The notes under the pieces are model-generated. The model was not told the DNA's origin. It was given only the letters and a program-made list of their open reading frames with translations, and ran no database searches. From Chitinophaga hostae (GTDB lineage: Bacteria; Bacteroidota; Bacteroidia; Chitinophagales; Chitinophagaceae), in contig NZ_JAGTXB010000001.1 in assembly GCF_018224885.1 (NCBI RefSeq), forward strand, positions 1 through 64,000: a stretch of DNA of 64,000 nt. The letters run 5' to 3'. How positions within the stretch are numbered: position 1 is the first letter of the stretch; every line of letters begins with the position of its first letter. Position numbers and translations under genes: made by a program. Positions 25,308 through 34,344 of this stretch are shown one piece after another.

Positions 25308-28070
25308 ATGAGCGACACAATTATAAATACAGCTATTATCAGTGAACCGGTTACCAACGAAGAGCGCAGGGTGATTAAACCCTTTATGCGTTTGAGCGGC
25401 CTGGAGCCACTGGTGGTAAGACCTGAGACCAATTTTATTAACGTAGGGGAACGAACCAACGTTACCGGGTCCAAGAAATTTGCACGCCTGATCAGGGAAG
25501 GTCTTTATGAAGAAGCCCTGTCCGTTGCCCGCCAACAGGTGGAAAGCGGCGCACAGATCCTGGATGTAAACATGGACGATGCCCTGCTGGACGGAGAAGC
25601 GGCCATGTCGACCTTTCTGAACCTGCTGGCAGCAGAACCGGATATTTCCCGTATCCCGGTGATGATCGACTCCAGTAAGTTCTCCGTGATCGAATCCGGT
25701 CTGAAATGCGTACAGGGTAAATGTATTGTTAACTCTATCAGCTTAAAAGAAGGAGAAGCCAAATTCATTGAGCATGCACATATCTGCAAAAGCTATGGCG
25801 CAGCGGTAGTGGTAATGGCTTTTGATGAATACGGACAGGCAGATACCGAAGAAAAAAGAGTCAGCTTCAGCCACCGTGCCTATAAAATACTGACAGAAGT
25901 AGTGGGTTACGATCCCCAGGACATCATCTTCGACCCTAACATATTTGCCATTGCTACCGGTATTGAGGAGCATAACAATTACGCAGTAGAATTCATCAAC
26001 GCTACCCGCCGTATTAAAGCCCTGATGCCATTGGCTAAAATAAGTGGCGGGGTGAGTAACGTATCGTTCTCGTTCAGGGGCAACGAAACTGTGCGGGAGG
26101 CCATGCACTCCGTATTCCTGTTCCACGCCATCAAAGCAGGCATGGATATGGGTATTGTGAATGCCGGCATGTTGCAGATCTATGACGACATAGAACCACA
26201 GCTCCGCGAACTATGTGAGGATGCCATACTAAACAGAAGGGAAGATGCTACCGAAAGGCTGATACAGTTTGCAGAAACCGTAAAGGCCAAAGGAAAGGTG
26301 GTGGAGAAAGACGAAACCTGGAGGCTGGGAACAGTGGAAGAGCGGTTAAGTCATGCCCTCGTAAACGGTATCACCGAATTTATTGATGCAGATACAGAAG
26401 AAGCGCGTCAGCAATATCCCCGCCCGCTGGACGTAATCGAAGGTCCGCTGATGGCCGGTATGAATATCGTGGGAGACCTGTTCGGCAGTGGTAAAATGTT
26501 TTTGCCCCAGGTAGTAAAGAGCGCCCGTGTAATGAAAAAGTCTGTGGCCATCCTTACTCCATATATTGAAGAAGAGAAACTGCGTATGCAGGCAGAATTT
26601 GGCGGAGACATCAAAGCCGCCGGTAAAATACTGCTGGCCACTGTAAAGGGCGACGTACACGATATTGGTAAAAACATTGTAGGTGTAGTACTGGCCTGCA
26701 ATGGCTATGAAATTATTGACCTGGGTGTAATGGTACCGGCGGAAAAGATCCTGCAGACTGCCCGCCAGGAGAAGGTCGACATCATAGGGCTGAGTGGCCT
26801 GATTACCCCCAGCCTGGATGAAATGGTACATGTGGCCCGTGAATTGAAAAGACAGGACTTCGACATTCCGCTGATCATTGGCGGCGCTACTACCAGCCGT
26901 ACCCATACCGCGGTAAAGATAGCCCAGGAATATGGTCATGGCGTAGTACATGTACTGGATGCGTCCCGTAGCGTTACCGTTACCGGCAGCCTGCTTAACA
27001 AAGCCCTGAAGCCCGACTTCCTGGCTGGTATACAGGCTGAATACTATAAACTGAATGAAGCATTTAAAAATAAAAAACAAACCAAACAGTTCCTCCCGAT
27101 AGCCGAAGCGCAGGAAAACAAAACCCTTATCAACTGGGATACCTTTACACCGGTAAAACCTAAACAGACAGGGGTGATAAAATTTGAAAACTACGACCTG
27201 GGAGAAATCGCCCAATATATTGACTGGCAGCCCTTCTTCATTGCCTGGGAGCTTCACGGTAAATTCCCCCAGATCCTCACCGACGAAGTGGTAGGTGTGG
27301 AAGCCACCCGGCTCTTCAATGATGCCAAAGACCTGCTGAACAAAATTATTAAGGAGAAATGGCTGGGCGCCAACGCAGTGATAGGCCTCTACCCTGCCAG
27401 CCGCGTGGCTGCAGATTCTGTGAAGGTTACGCCTGAACAGGCTTCCATTGCGCCGGTGCAGCTGGAATTCCTCCGTCAACAGGTAAAGAAGGCGCCCGGA
27501 CAGGCCAACTTCTCCCTGGCCGACTTCATAGCCCCCGCTGAAACCGGCAAAACCGACTACATTGGCGGCTTTGCAGTAACCACCGGTATTGGTATTGAAA
27601 AGTGGCTGGACAAATTCAAAGAAGAACATGATGATTATAACAGCATCATGCTGAAGGCTTTAGCTGACAGGCTCGCGGAAGCGTTTGCAGAACTGATGCA
27701 CGAACGCGTGCGCAAAGAGTTCTGGGGATATGCCAGCGAAGAGCATCTGACCAATGAAGAACTCATTAAAGAAGAATATGCAGGTATACGTCCGGCGCCG
27801 GGTTACCCTGCCTGCCCTGACCATACTGAAAAATACAAACTGTTTGACCTGCTGAATGCAACGGAAAACACAGGTATTACGCTGACGGAATCGCTGGCGA
27901 TGTACCCTGCTTCCAGCGTTAGTGGCTGGTATTTTGCTAACCCTGAGGGCAAATATTTTGGCCTGGGCAAAATAGAAAAAGACCAGGTAACAGATTACGC
28001 CGCCCGCAAAGGCTGGACAGTAGAAGAAGCAGAACAGTGGCTTCGCCCCAACCTGGAGTACGATATTTAA
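25308..28070 (+). CDS. metH: Methionine synthase, folate, cobalamin and reactivation modules (split MetH)
   Basis: The 920-residue product carries the rest of cobalamin-dependent methionine synthase. The pterin-binding domain is at about residues 35-300 ([33 protein letters not shown]). The cobalamin module has the DxHxxG loop as DVHDIG at residues 449-454, with H451 the lower axial ligand, then [19 protein letters not shown] and the later GLSGLITPS and GGATTS loops. The C-terminal AdoMet reactivation domain ends [20 protein letters not shown] and [17 protein letters not shown]. It lacks only the homocysteine domain, which is the upstream gene. Both are co-transcribed. Confidence 0.95.
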   Translation: MSDTIINTAIISEPVTNEERRVIKPFMRLSGLEPLVVRPETNFINVGERTNVTGSKKFARLIREGLYEEALSVARQQVESGAQILDVNMDDALLDGEAAMSTFLNLLAAEPDISRIPVMIDSSKFSVIESGLKCVQGKCIVNSISLKEGEAKFIEHAHICKSYGAAVVVMAFDEYGQADTEEKRVSFSHRAYKILTEVVGYDPQDIIFDPNIFAIATGIEEHNNYAVEFINATRRIKALMPLAKISGGVSNVSFSFRGNETVREAMHSVFLFHAIKAGMDMGIVNAGMLQIYDDIEPQLRELCEDAILNRREDATERLIQFAETVKAKGKVVEKDETWRLGTVEERLSHALVNGITEFIDADTEEARQQYPRPLDVIEGPLMAGMNIVGDLFGSGKMFLPQVVKSARVMKKSVAILTPYIEEEKLRMQAEFGGDIKAAGKILLATVKGDVHDIGKNIVGVVLACNGYEIIDLGVMVPAEKILQTARQEKVDIIGLSGLITPSLDEMVHVARELKRQDFDIPLIIGGATTSRTHTAVKIAQEYGHGVVHVLDASRSVTVTGSLLNKALKPDFLAGIQAEYYKLNEAFKNKKQTKQFLPIAEAQENKTLINWDTFTPVKPKQTGVIKFENYDLGEIAQYIDWQPFFIAWELHGKFPQILTDEVVGVEATRLFNDAKDLLNKIIKEKWLGANAVIGLYPASRVAADSVKVTPEQASIAPVQLEFLRQQVKKAPGQANFSLADFIAPAETGKTDYIGGFAVTTGIGIEKWLDKFKEEHDDYNSIMLKALADRLAEAFAELMHERVRKEFWGYASEEHLTNEELIKEEYAGIRPAPGYPACPDHTEKYKLFDLLNATENTGITLTESLAMYPASSVSGWYFANPEGKYFGLGKIEKDQVTDYAARKGWTVEEAEQWLRPNLEYDI

Positions 28071-28279
28071 GCTGTTAGCGGTTAGCTTTTAGCTTTTAGT
28101 AAATGCAGCGGAGATAAAGGATTGCTGGATTTGAGTCCAAACGAAAGTAATATCCGGTTAACAATACGAAATAAATAAGATTAATGGCTATTGGCCATAC
28201 CACGGTAGCGGAGAAGGGCGTGTAAACACCCTTCTCCGCTGCATTCACCTTAGGCCAATAGCTTAAAGTTAAAAGCTGT
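28071..28279. repeat. GCTAAAA-type heptamer arrays between metH and xth
   Basis: Directly after the metH stop codon come the units GCTGTTA, GCGGTTA, GCTTTTA, GCTTTTA and then GTAAATGCAGCGGAG. The opposing part (28213-28279) contains CTTCTCCGCTGCATTC and then GGCCAATAGCTTAAAGTTAAAAGCTGTT. The arms pair imperfectly. A second smaller inverted repeat (GGCTATTGGCC and AGGCCAATAGC, about 28167-28263) is nested inside. No gene is seen in this 211-base gap. Confidence 0.8.
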
Positions 28280-28281
28280 TT

Positions 28282-29046
28282 ATGCGCATTATCTCTTACA
28301 ATGTGAATGGTTTGCGTTCTGCTATGACCAAAGGATTCACTGAATGGTTACAATCAGATCCCGCAGATGTTATTTGTCTCCAGGAAATCAAAGCCCACCA
28401 GGAGAACGTCGATTTTCAGCAATTTGAGAAGCTCGGTTATGAGCATTACTGGTATCCTGCCCAAAAGAAAGGATATAGTGGAGTAGCTGTACTGACGCGT
28501 GTTAAGCCAGACTTTGTTCAGTATGGCAGCGGGCATGAGCAAAGCGACACAGAGGGGCGTTTTATACGCCTGGATTTCGGCGATATTACGCTGATCAATA
28601 CCTACTTCCCCTCCGGAACCAGCGGGGATATCAGGCAAACCTATAAATACCAGTGGCTGGAGGAGTTTTTCATGTACCTGGCGGAGTTGCGGAAAACCCG
28701 CCCAAAGCTGGTAGTATGCGGCGATTACAATATTTGTCACAAGGCAATTGACATCCATGATCCGGTAAGCAATAAAAACTCGACCGGCTTTTTGCCCGAA
28801 GAACGGGCCTGGATGGACCGTTTCTTTGAAAGCGGCTTTGTAGACAGTTTCCGTCATTTTAATACAGACCCGCATCAGTACAGCTGGTGGAGCTTCCGGG
28901 CCAATGCCAGGAACAATAACAAGGGCTGGCGTATCGATTATATCAACGTAACGGAACCGCTGAAAGCCCGGCTTAAACATGCAACCATTTACCAGCAGGT
29001 AAAGCATTCTGACCACTGCCCGGTATTTGTGGAACTGGCAGAATAG
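28282..29046 (+). CDS. xth: Exodeoxyribonuclease III
   Basis: The 254-residue product belongs to the exonuclease III/AP endonuclease group of the EEP superfamily. Motifs in order: MRIISYNVNGLRSAM, VICLQEIKA with the metal-binding Glu, YPAQKKGYSGVAVLTR, GDYNICHKAIDIHDP, and the ending HSDHCPVFVEL with the catalytic Asp-His pair. It cuts DNA at abasic sites in base-excision repair. Single gene; the DUF4286 gene follows 25 bases later. Confidence 0.93.
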   Translation: MRIISYNVNGLRSAMTKGFTEWLQSDPADVICLQEIKAHQENVDFQQFEKLGYEHYWYPAQKKGYSGVAVLTRVKPDFVQYGSGHEQSDTEGRFIRLDFGDITLINTYFPSGTSGDIRQTYKYQWLEEFFMYLAELRKTRPKLVVCGDYNICHKAIDIHDPVSNKNSTGFLPEERAWMDRFFESGFVDSFRHFNTDPHQYSWWSFRANARNNNKGWRIDYINVTEPLKARLKHATIYQQVKHSDHCPVFVELAE

Positions 29047-29071
29047 CATTTATGAATAAGTCTATTTCCAT

Positions 29072-29374
29072 ATGATCATATACAATGTAACCACGAAAGT
29101 GGCCACAGACGTACACTTTCAGTGGCTTCAGTGGATGAGGGAATCGTATATTCCGGCCGTAATGGCTACGGGATTGTTTAGTGACTACCGTATGAGCCGG
29201 TTACTGGAGCAGGACGACGAAGACGGGCCCACCTATGTGGTACAGTATTTTGCCGATAGCCTGGAGCAGTATAATACGTTCTCAGAAAGGCACCAACAGG
29301 GCCTCCGGCAAAGCGGGCATGCGCTTTTCGGGGATCGGTTTATTGCCTTTAATACCGTTATGGAGGTGATTTAA
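29072..29374 (+). CDS. DUF4286 family protein
   Basis: The 100-residue product begins MIIYNVTTKVATDVHFQWLQ and contains RMSRLLEQDDEDGPTYVVQY and the ending ALFGDRFIAFNTVMEVI, the layout of the small cytoplasmic DUF4286 family in Bacteroidetes. Function unknown; the fold is probably a ferredoxin-like alpha/beta domain (inference). It follows xth closely and may share its transcript. Confidence 0.8.
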   Translation: MIIYNVTTKVATDVHFQWLQWMRESYIPAVMATGLFSDYRMSRLLEQDDEDGPTYVVQYFADSLEQYNTFSERHQQGLRQSGHALFGDRFIAFNTVMEVI

Positions 29375-29619
29375 GTAAGGGATCTTTACTAAACTTATCC
29401 ACAGGAAATCCACTATTTTCGGGCTATCCGGACTTTGGTACAATACTTGGTTTAAAGCCGCGTTATTAGTAAAAAAACAGGCAAACATGCCACGGTGCAG
29501 GGTTTTACAAGATCCTGCTAAAGTTCGCCACTTTAGCATGGATAAAGACAATCAGCTGTAACCGTTACCAGTAGCGTTTTTCAGCCGATAAAATTTTCTA
29601 TAAAAATCTTGTAAAAAAT
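29375..29619. other. Non-coding gap upstream of hup
   Basis: No gene is seen. The clearest element is a 9-bp perfect stem, TGCTAAAGT (29516-29524) and ACTTTAGCA (29530-29538), with a 5-base loop and no T run on either side. A perfect DnaA-box 9-mer occurs at 29395 but is probably chance. The hup promoter begins at 29620. Confidence 0.5.
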
Positions 29620-29649
29620 TTGGTAATCTGATAAAACGCGCTATATTTG
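29620..29649 (+). promoter_or_regulatory. Promoter of the HU gene
   Basis: TTG at 29620-29622 and TATATTTG at 29642-29649 are separated by exactly 19 bases. This is an ideal Bacteroidetes promoter and fits a highly expressed gene. The leader to the ATG at 29691 is about 36 bases. Confidence 0.8.
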
Positions 29650-29690
29650 CTCACATCAAACATTTTTTCACTAGTTAAATCTTACTAACT

Positions 29691-29960
29691 ATGAACAAAG
29701 CCGAATTAATCGACAAGCTTGCTAAAGATGCAGCTATTACCAAAACCCAAGCTAACGAAGCTCTGGATTCTTTCACCAAAGCAGTTGCTGATACCCTGAA
29801 AAAAGGTGGCAAAGTAACTTTGGTTGGTTTCGGTACTTTCTCCGTTTCTAAACGTGCAGCACGTAACGGTAGAAACCCACAAACCGGTCAGATCATCAAG
29901 ATCAAAGCTAAGAAAGTTGCTAAGTTCAAGGCTGGTAAAGCTTTATCCGACAAGCTCTAA
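29691..29960 (+). CDS. hup: HU family DNA-binding protein
   Basis: The 89-residue product is a canonical HU protein: MNKAELIDKLAKDAAITKTQ, then the dimerisation helix and LVGFGTFSVSKRAARNGRNP followed by QTGQIIKIKAKKVAKFKAGK. The flexible arm with the Pro in RNPQTG bends DNA. It would help compact the nucleoid. It has an ideal promoter and a strong terminator, so it is monocistronic. Confidence 0.97.
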   Translation: MNKAELIDKLAKDAAITKTQANEALDSFTKAVADTLKKGGKVTLVGFGTFSVSKRAARNGRNPQTGQIIKIKAKKVAKFKAGKALSDKL

Positions 29961-29981
29961 TCAGTTACCACAACTTATTCA

Positions 29982-30015
29982 AGCAAGGAACAATTATGTT
30001 TCTTGCTTTTTTTTT
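29982..30015 (+). terminator. Rho-independent terminator of hup
   Basis: AGCAAGGAACA (29982-29992) and TGTTTCTTGCT (29997-30007) form an 11-bp stem with one G-U pair and a 4-base loop, followed by a run of T to 30015. Confidence 0.88.
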
Positions 30016-30113
30016 ATATCAAACGGCCGGCACTACACTATTTCATCGAATTACGTTAATTTGCAGCCTGATAACATCATATTTAACAAACAACAAACTT
30101 CAAATTATTCGTT

Positions 30114-30239
30114 ATGGGTAGAGGAGATATTAAAACCAAAAAAGGTAAGATCTTCAGCAAATCTTTCGGTAAAGTAAGATCTGCTAAAACAAGAAAAAAT
30201 ACTGCTGCAAAGGCTGCTGCTACTGCACCAAAAGGATAA
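30114..30239 (+). CDS. 30S ribosomal protein bTHX
   Basis: A 41-codon gene encodes MGRGDIKTKKGKIFSKSFGK, then VRSAKTRKN and an Ala/Lys-rich tail. The start and the GKIF-x-x-SFGKVR text match the small ribosomal protein THX that sits in the head of the 30S subunit in Bacteroidetes, Thermus and plastids. It is very basic, as expected. It lies alone after hup, with heptamer repeats starting six bases after its stop. Confidence 0.88.
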   Translation: MGRGDIKTKKGKIFSKSFGKVRSAKTRKNTAAKAAATAPKG

Positions 30240-30245
30240 TACTTC

Positions 30246-30335
30246 AGCTATTAGCTGCCAGCTATTAGCCTTTAGCAAAAATGCTGCGAAGACGATATTA
30301 AAGGATCGTTTTCGCAGCATTTTTGCTAAAGGCTA
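30246..30335. repeat. Long hairpin with GCTATTA-type heptamers
   Basis: After units AGCTATT, AGCTGCC, AGCTATT comes a hairpin with arms 30266-30296 and 30305-30335 (31 bp, one G-U pair) and an 8-base loop. The stem contains the accessory motif ATGCTGCGAA/TTCGCAGCAT. It lies in the gap between the convergent bTHX and pdxH genes. Confidence 0.9.
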
Positions 30336-30438
30336 TTTCAATAATTATTTTCAGAAACCCATACAACCGGCTAAGGCATAACATATTTCATCGTTTTTAT
30401 GCACGGCTTAATGCTGGCGGACACTATCAAAACGCCTA

Positions 30439-30483
30439 CTCCGCTGCATTCTGCTAAAAGCTAACTGCTAATAGCTAACAGCT
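30439..30483. repeat. Tandem GCTAAAA-type heptamers next to pdxH
   Basis: TCCGCTGCATTCT is followed by GCTAAAA, GCTAACT, GCTAATA, GCTAACA, GC and then the end of pdxH at 30484. Read in the direction of pdxH transcription, the array starts right after its stop codon. Confidence 0.8.
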
Positions 30484-31131
30484 TTACGGCGCCAACCGCT
30501 CTATTTTCCAGCTTCCGGCGGGGGTAAGGGAATACAAAATCCGGTCATGTAAGCGGCTGCTTCTCCCCTGCCAGAATTCAATCACCTGAGGCTTCACTAA
30601 ATAACCTCCCCAGTAATCAGGTCTTTGAGGCGCTGTATGCTGATATTTTGCTGTCAACTGGTCTACCTGTTCTTCCAGGAAAGATCGACCCGGAATAACC
30701 TTGCTTTGAGGTGAAGCGATGGCGCCGATTCTGCTGCCTAACGGACGACTGTTATAATATTCATTGCTGATACCTGCCGGCGCTTTGCTAACGGTGCCCT
30801 CTATACGAACCTGCCGCTCCAGCTCCCGCCAGAAGAACAACAATGTAACATGTGGGTTTTGTGCCAGCTCTTGTCCCTTGCGGCTTTCGTAGTTGGTAAA
30901 AAACAAAAAGCCTTCTTCATCAAAACTTTTAAGGAGTACAATCCTTGCGGAAGGATGCCCGTCTGGCGTGCTGGTAGCCAGTGTCATGGCATTGGCTTCA
31001 TCTATTTCACTATGGATGGCGTCCTGCCACCATTTGTCAAACTGGGCCAATGGATAAGGGGCTATCTCACTTTCATCCAGGGAAGCCAGTTTATAATCTT
31101 TTCTTAAATCCGCTATTTTCTGGTTCAACAT
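30484..31131 (-). CDS. pdxH: Pyridoxamine 5'-phosphate oxidase
   Basis: The 215-residue product is the FMN enzyme that makes pyridoxal 5'-phosphate from PNP or PMP. Motifs in order: PLAQFDKWWQDAIHSEI, ANAMTLATSTPDGHPSARIV, LLKSFDEEGFLFFTNYESRK, VRIEGTVSKAP, YYNSRPLGSRIGAIASPQS, and the C-terminal FWQGRSSRLHDRILY that binds the substrate phosphate. Length is normal. A consensus -7 box lies at 31165-31172. Confidence 0.95.
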   Translation of the reverse strand: MLNQKIADLRKDYKLASLDESEIAPYPLAQFDKWWQDAIHSEIDEANAMTLATSTPDGHPSARIVLLKSFDEEGFLFFTNYESRKGQELAQNPHVTLLFFWRELERQVRIEGTVSKAPAGISNEYYNSRPLGSRIGAIASPQSKVIPGRSFLEEQVDQLTAKYQHTAPQRPDYWGGYLVKPQVIEFWQGRSSRLHDRILYSLTPAGSWKIERLAP

Positions 31132-31164
31132 GGTCTGTTAATTTTATTGGTTCAAACGGGTCAT

Positions 31165-31172
31165 CAAAGGTA
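31165..31172 (-). promoter_or_regulatory. -7 promoter element of pdxH
   Basis: The minus strand reads TACCTTTG, a full match to TAnnTTTG, 33 bases before the pdxH ATG. No -33 TTG is evident. Confidence 0.4.
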
Positions 31173-31217
31173 TGGAAGGATAATAGTAATTTTGATGTAC
31201 CTGATATAAATCATACT

Positions 31218-32336
31218 ATGAAAAGAGTTTCATTATTGGTATTGTTGATGACTGTAGCGTTACTGTCGTGTCATACAGGCAATAAAAGCGACAATAGTAC
31301 TGCCGGCGGCACCGCCGGCCTTATTGTACCCCTGGTATCTACCCCGCTGTATTATACACAACTCAAGGGCAAACTGGCAGATAAGGATATTACCATGCAG
31401 CTGCTGAAAACCGCACCCAACCTGTTTCGTGGCTATTATTGTTATGATAGTATCGGTCAGCCTATCGCGCTGTGGGGAACGCTGGATTCCAACCTGGTAA
31501 ACCTCAATGAAGAAACCGGTAACAATGCGGAAGACAGGCTGTTTAGTGGTTATCTTTCCGACGATGGAAAATTCAAAGGTGTATGGCACGGCAACGGCAC
31601 CTCCTATCATTTTGAGTTTCATACTGACCTGAACAAGGCGGTACCGTTAAAAGTCTTCTTCCAGATTGATTCCGCCAAGCTGATTCCGTCTTTTCCAAAA
31701 TCTCCTGTTGGTACCGTTTCCAGCAGTGTGATCTGGCCGGATTCACTAGTAGATTCAACGATTGCACAGTTTATTATTCAGCAGGTGACCGGCAGCTCAC
31801 ATTTTACGGATCCGCAACGCTATTTGAAAAGAGGTATCGACTCTTTTATCCTGAGTTACCGGGTGTCGGCCAAAGATGCCGACAGCAGTGAATTCAGTGA
31901 TGCTTCAGCAGCAATGTCCTGGAACTGGACCACGGATAATGATATGAAGGTGGTATATAACACCTGGCCCTTGCTGGTGATAGAGCGTTATGCTTATGAT
32001 TTTACGGGGGGAGCGCATGGCAACTGGGGCGCTACTTATAAAACACTGGATCTTTCAAAAAAGAGGGTACTGACACCAGACGATGTTTTCAAACCCGGTT
32101 ATAAAGAAGCGCTGAGTACCTTGCTGGATAAGGCCTTCAAGGACAAGTATCACATGAGTGAGGAAGAAGCGCTGGATCAGAACCTGCTGGTAAAAACAAT
32201 TCCACCGAATAATAATATGATTGTAACCGACAAGGGAGTGGCTTTCAGCTATGTGCCTTATGAAATAGGACCTTATGCGTTGGGGCAGGTAACATTGTTT
32301 ATACCGATTGTGGCGTTGAAAGGATTGCTTAAATAG
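31218..32336 (+). CDS. Lipoprotein with DUF3298 (RsiV-like) domain
   Basis: The 372-residue product has a lipoprotein signal (MKRVSLLVLLMTVALLSC, Cys18). The middle is a DUF4163/PdaC-like region (SFILSYRVSAKDADSSEFSD; DNDMKVVYNTWPLLVIERYA), followed by the DUF3298 domain (YDFTGGAHGNWGATYKTLDL; KKRVLTPDDVFKPGY; GVAFSYVPYEIGPYALGQVT). Such proteins are anchored in the envelope; some relatives bind lysozyme, which is not shown here. The ATG at 31218 is the first that gives a signal peptide. Its stop codon overlaps the start of a perfect 52-bp inverted repeat. Confidence 0.85.
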   Translation: MKRVSLLVLLMTVALLSCHTGNKSDNSTAGGTAGLIVPLVSTPLYYTQLKGKLADKDITMQLLKTAPNLFRGYYCYDSIGQPIALWGTLDSNLVNLNEETGNNAEDRLFSGYLSDDGKFKGVWHGNGTSYHFEFHTDLNKAVPLKVFFQIDSAKLIPSFPKSPVGTVSSSVIWPDSLVDSTIAQFIIQQVTGSSHFTDPQRYLKRGIDSFILSYRVSAKDADSSEFSDASAAMSWNWTTDNDMKVVYNTWPLLVIERYAYDFTGGAHGNWGATYKTLDLSKKRVLTPDDVFKPGYKEALSTLLDKAFKDKYHMSEEEALDQNLLVKTIPPNNNMIVTDKGVAFSYVPYEIGPYALGQVTLFIPIVALKGLLK

Positions 32337-32455
32337 CAGAAAGGATAAAGCTGAAAGCAAAAAGCTATTGAGGCGAATGATTAAAGCAAAGGATGAATAT
32401 CCACTTTAATCATTCGCCTCAATAGCTTTTTGCTTTCAGCTTTATCCTTTCTGCT
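32335..32455. repeat. Perfect 52-bp inverted repeat between convergent genes
   Basis: Arms 32335-32386 and 32404-32455 are exact reverse complements over 52 bases with a 17-base loop. They fill exactly the space between the stop codon of the DUF3298 gene (TAG at 32334-32336) and the pyrH stop at 32456. The arms contain GCTTTAT-type heptamers and the unit AGCTATTGAGGCGA shared with the repeat at 14755. The hairpin probably acts as a two-way terminator. Confidence 0.96.
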
Positions 32456-33169
32456 TTATCCTTTTACCAAAGTACCTACATTTTTACCCATGATCACGTT
32501 CAGGAGGTTACCCTGGCGATTCATATCAAACACGATAATAGGCAGCTTATTTTCCTGGCAAAGGGTAAATGCTGTCATATCCATCACGTTGAGGGATTTT
32601 TGGTATACTTCAGAGAAAGTAATGGTTTCGAAGCGGGTGGCTGTTTTATCTTTTTCAGGATCGGCTGTATAGATACCATCTACACGGGTTCCTTTGAGGA
32701 TAACATCGGCCTGAATTTCTATAGCGCGAAGGGAAGCGGCTGTATCGGTAGTAAAATATGGGTTACCGGTACCACCACCAAATATTACTACACGGCCTTT
32801 TTCCACGTGGCGGATAGCACGGCGGCGGATATAAGGTTCTGCGATCTGTTCCATTTTGATGGCAGACTGCAGGCGGGTGTAGAGTCCAACTTTTTCCAAT
32901 CCGCTTTGCAGGGCCATGCCATTGATCACTGTTGCGAGCATGCCCATGTAATCTCCCTGTGCTCTTTCAATTCCGGTTTCGGCTTCGTTCATACCGCGGT
33001 AGATATTACCTCCGCCAATTACAACGGCTACCTGTACTCCGAGGTCGGTAACTGCCTTGATATCGTAGGCATATTGTGTTATCACCTTCGGATCAATACC
33101 ATAATTTGCATCCCCCATGAGGGCCTCTCCGCTCAATTTGAGCAAAATACGCTTATACTTTGGCAACAT
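32456..33169 (-). CDS. pyrH: UMP kinase
   Basis: The 237-residue product phosphorylates UMP to UDP. Motifs: [94 protein letters not shown] and the end [19 protein letters not shown]. It lies downstream of tsf, but a strong terminator at 33321-33355 separates them, so it probably has its own promoter in the 200-base gap. Confidence 0.96.
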   Translation of the reverse strand: MLPKYKRILLKLSGEALMGDANYGIDPKVITQYAYDIKAVTDLGVQVAVVIGGGNIYRGMNEAETGIERAQGDYMGMLATVINGMALQSGLEKVGLYTRLQSAIKMEQIAEPYIRRRAIRHVEKGRVVIFGGGTGNPYFTTDTAASLRAIEIQADVILKGTRVDGIYTADPEKDKTATRFETITFSEVYQKSLNVMDMTAFTLCQENKLPIIVFDMNRQGNLLNVIMGKNVGTLVKG

Positions 33170-33320
33170 GACGCTATAAAATATTGTAAGATTGTGATTT
33201 CCTAAACTTGGTTACGGTATTCTAATATACAACTTAAATGCAGAAAGGAGGAATGGAAGGAAAAAATGCCTTTTTATTGCCTGGGTCCTATGAAAAAAAG
33301 TGTATGATTAGTTATGCACA

Positions 33321-33355
33321 AAAAAAAGGAGAGAAACGAATTCTCTCCTTTTTTT
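33321..33355 (-). terminator. Terminator after tsf
   Basis: Positions 33321-33335 and 33341-33355 are perfectly complementary over 15 bases (A-run, GGAGAGAA and its complement) with a 5-base loop, giving a T run on either strand. It lies 14 bases after the tsf stop on the minus strand. Confidence 0.92.
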
Positions 33356-33368
33356 CAATATGGTGGTA

Positions 33369-34193
33369 TTAACCTAAAGCGATTCGCTTAAAGCCAGTCA
33401 CTTTCAGGTCAGCATCTACTGATTTCAGGTAATCCGCTACGGACTTATTGTTGTCCTTAACGAAAGCCTGTTGCAGCAGGGTGCTTTCTTTGAAGAATTT
33501 ATTTACTTTACCGGCAGCGATTTTTTCCGCCATTTCAGCAGGTTTGCCTTCCGCTTTCACCTGTTCAACTGCGATATCTTTTTCGCGTGCAATCACTTCA
33601 GCAGGAACGCCATCAGCATCAACAGCGATTGGGTTCATAGCAGCGATCTGCATAGCTACGTCTTTACCTACTTCTTCAGAAACAGGTTTAGAGAAAGCAA
33701 CCAGTACACCCATACGGTAGTTACCGTGGATGTAAGAGGTTACCGCGCCAGCTTCAACGAATTCGAATTTATTGAGGGTGATTTTTTCACCGATTTTTGC
33801 TACCTGGTCGTTTACTTTATCTGCTACAGTAGCGCCATCGAGTGGAGCTGCGTTCAGATCTTCAACAGTTTTGATACCGCTGGAGAGTGCCAGATCAACG
33901 ATAGCCTGTGCAAATTTTACGAAGTCTTCGTTTTTAGCAACGAAGTCAGTTTCACAACCCAGACCTACGATAACGCCGGATTTACCATCAGCTGCTGTTT
34001 TAGCGATAATAACGCCTTCTTTTGTTTCACGATCGGAGCGTAAAGCGGCCACTTTCTGACCTTTCTTACGCAGGTAGTCTACTGCTTGTTCAAAATCGCC
34101 ATCACTTTCTACCAGTGCCTTTCTGCAATCCATCATACCAGCACCAGTTTGCTGACGCAGTTTATTTACATCAGCTGCTGTAATTGTTGCCAT
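33369..34193 (-). CDS. tsf: Translation elongation factor Ts
   Basis: The 274-residue product is the nucleotide exchange factor for EF-Tu. The N-terminal UBA-like domain reads DVNKLRQQTGAGMMDCRKAL, followed by EQAVDYLRKKGQKVAALRSD, KSGVIVGLGCETDFVAKNED and, late in the protein, AREKDIAVEQVKAEGKPAEM. It ends with the expected VAD-type region. It follows rpsB in the classical rpsB-tsf order, with a 151-base gap that holds a heptamer repeat. Confidence 0.96.
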   Translation of the reverse strand: MATITAADVNKLRQQTGAGMMDCRKALVESDGDFEQAVDYLRKKGQKVAALRSDRETKEGVIIAKTAADGKSGVIVGLGCETDFVAKNEDFVKFAQAIVDLALSSGIKTVEDLNAAPLDGATVADKVNDQVAKIGEKITLNKFEFVEAGAVTSYIHGNYRMGVLVAFSKPVSEEVGKDVAMQIAAMNPIAVDADGVPAEVIAREKDIAVEQVKAEGKPAEMAEKIAAGKVNKFFKESTLLQQAFVKDNNKSVADYLKSVDADLKVTGFKRIALG

Positions 34194-34236
34194 GAGCTAT
34201 AATTAGTTTTATTGTTGTAAAAATTTATGACCAGCT

Positions 34237-34330
34237 TTTAGCTATTAGCCTTTAGCTTCTAGTAAGTGCGGTGAATAACAATAATGTTATTGCTGTTGCA
34301 TTTACTAAAATCTAAAGGCTAATAGCTAAA
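34237..34330. repeat. Inverted heptamer array between rpsB and tsf
   Basis: Arms 34237-34255 and 34312-34330 are exact reverse complements over 19 bases (TTTAGCTATTAGCCTTTAG and its complement). The inner part (AGTAAGTGCG and GTTGCATTTACT) pairs imperfectly. It lies inside the ribosomal operon. Confidence 0.88.
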
Positions 34331-34344
34331 GCTTAAAATAAAAT

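Noticed and set aside
26346..27629. Long open frame of 427 codons on the strand opposite metH
   Set aside because: It lies wholly within a well-supported metH gene, has no recognisable domain, and matches the pattern of antisense shadows from strong codon bias.
29395..29403. A perfect DnaA-box 9-mer (TTATCCACA) in the gap before hup
   Set aside because: A single copy, without a cluster of boxes, dnaA or dnaN nearby; a window of this size is expected to hold such a 9-mer by chance about every second time.
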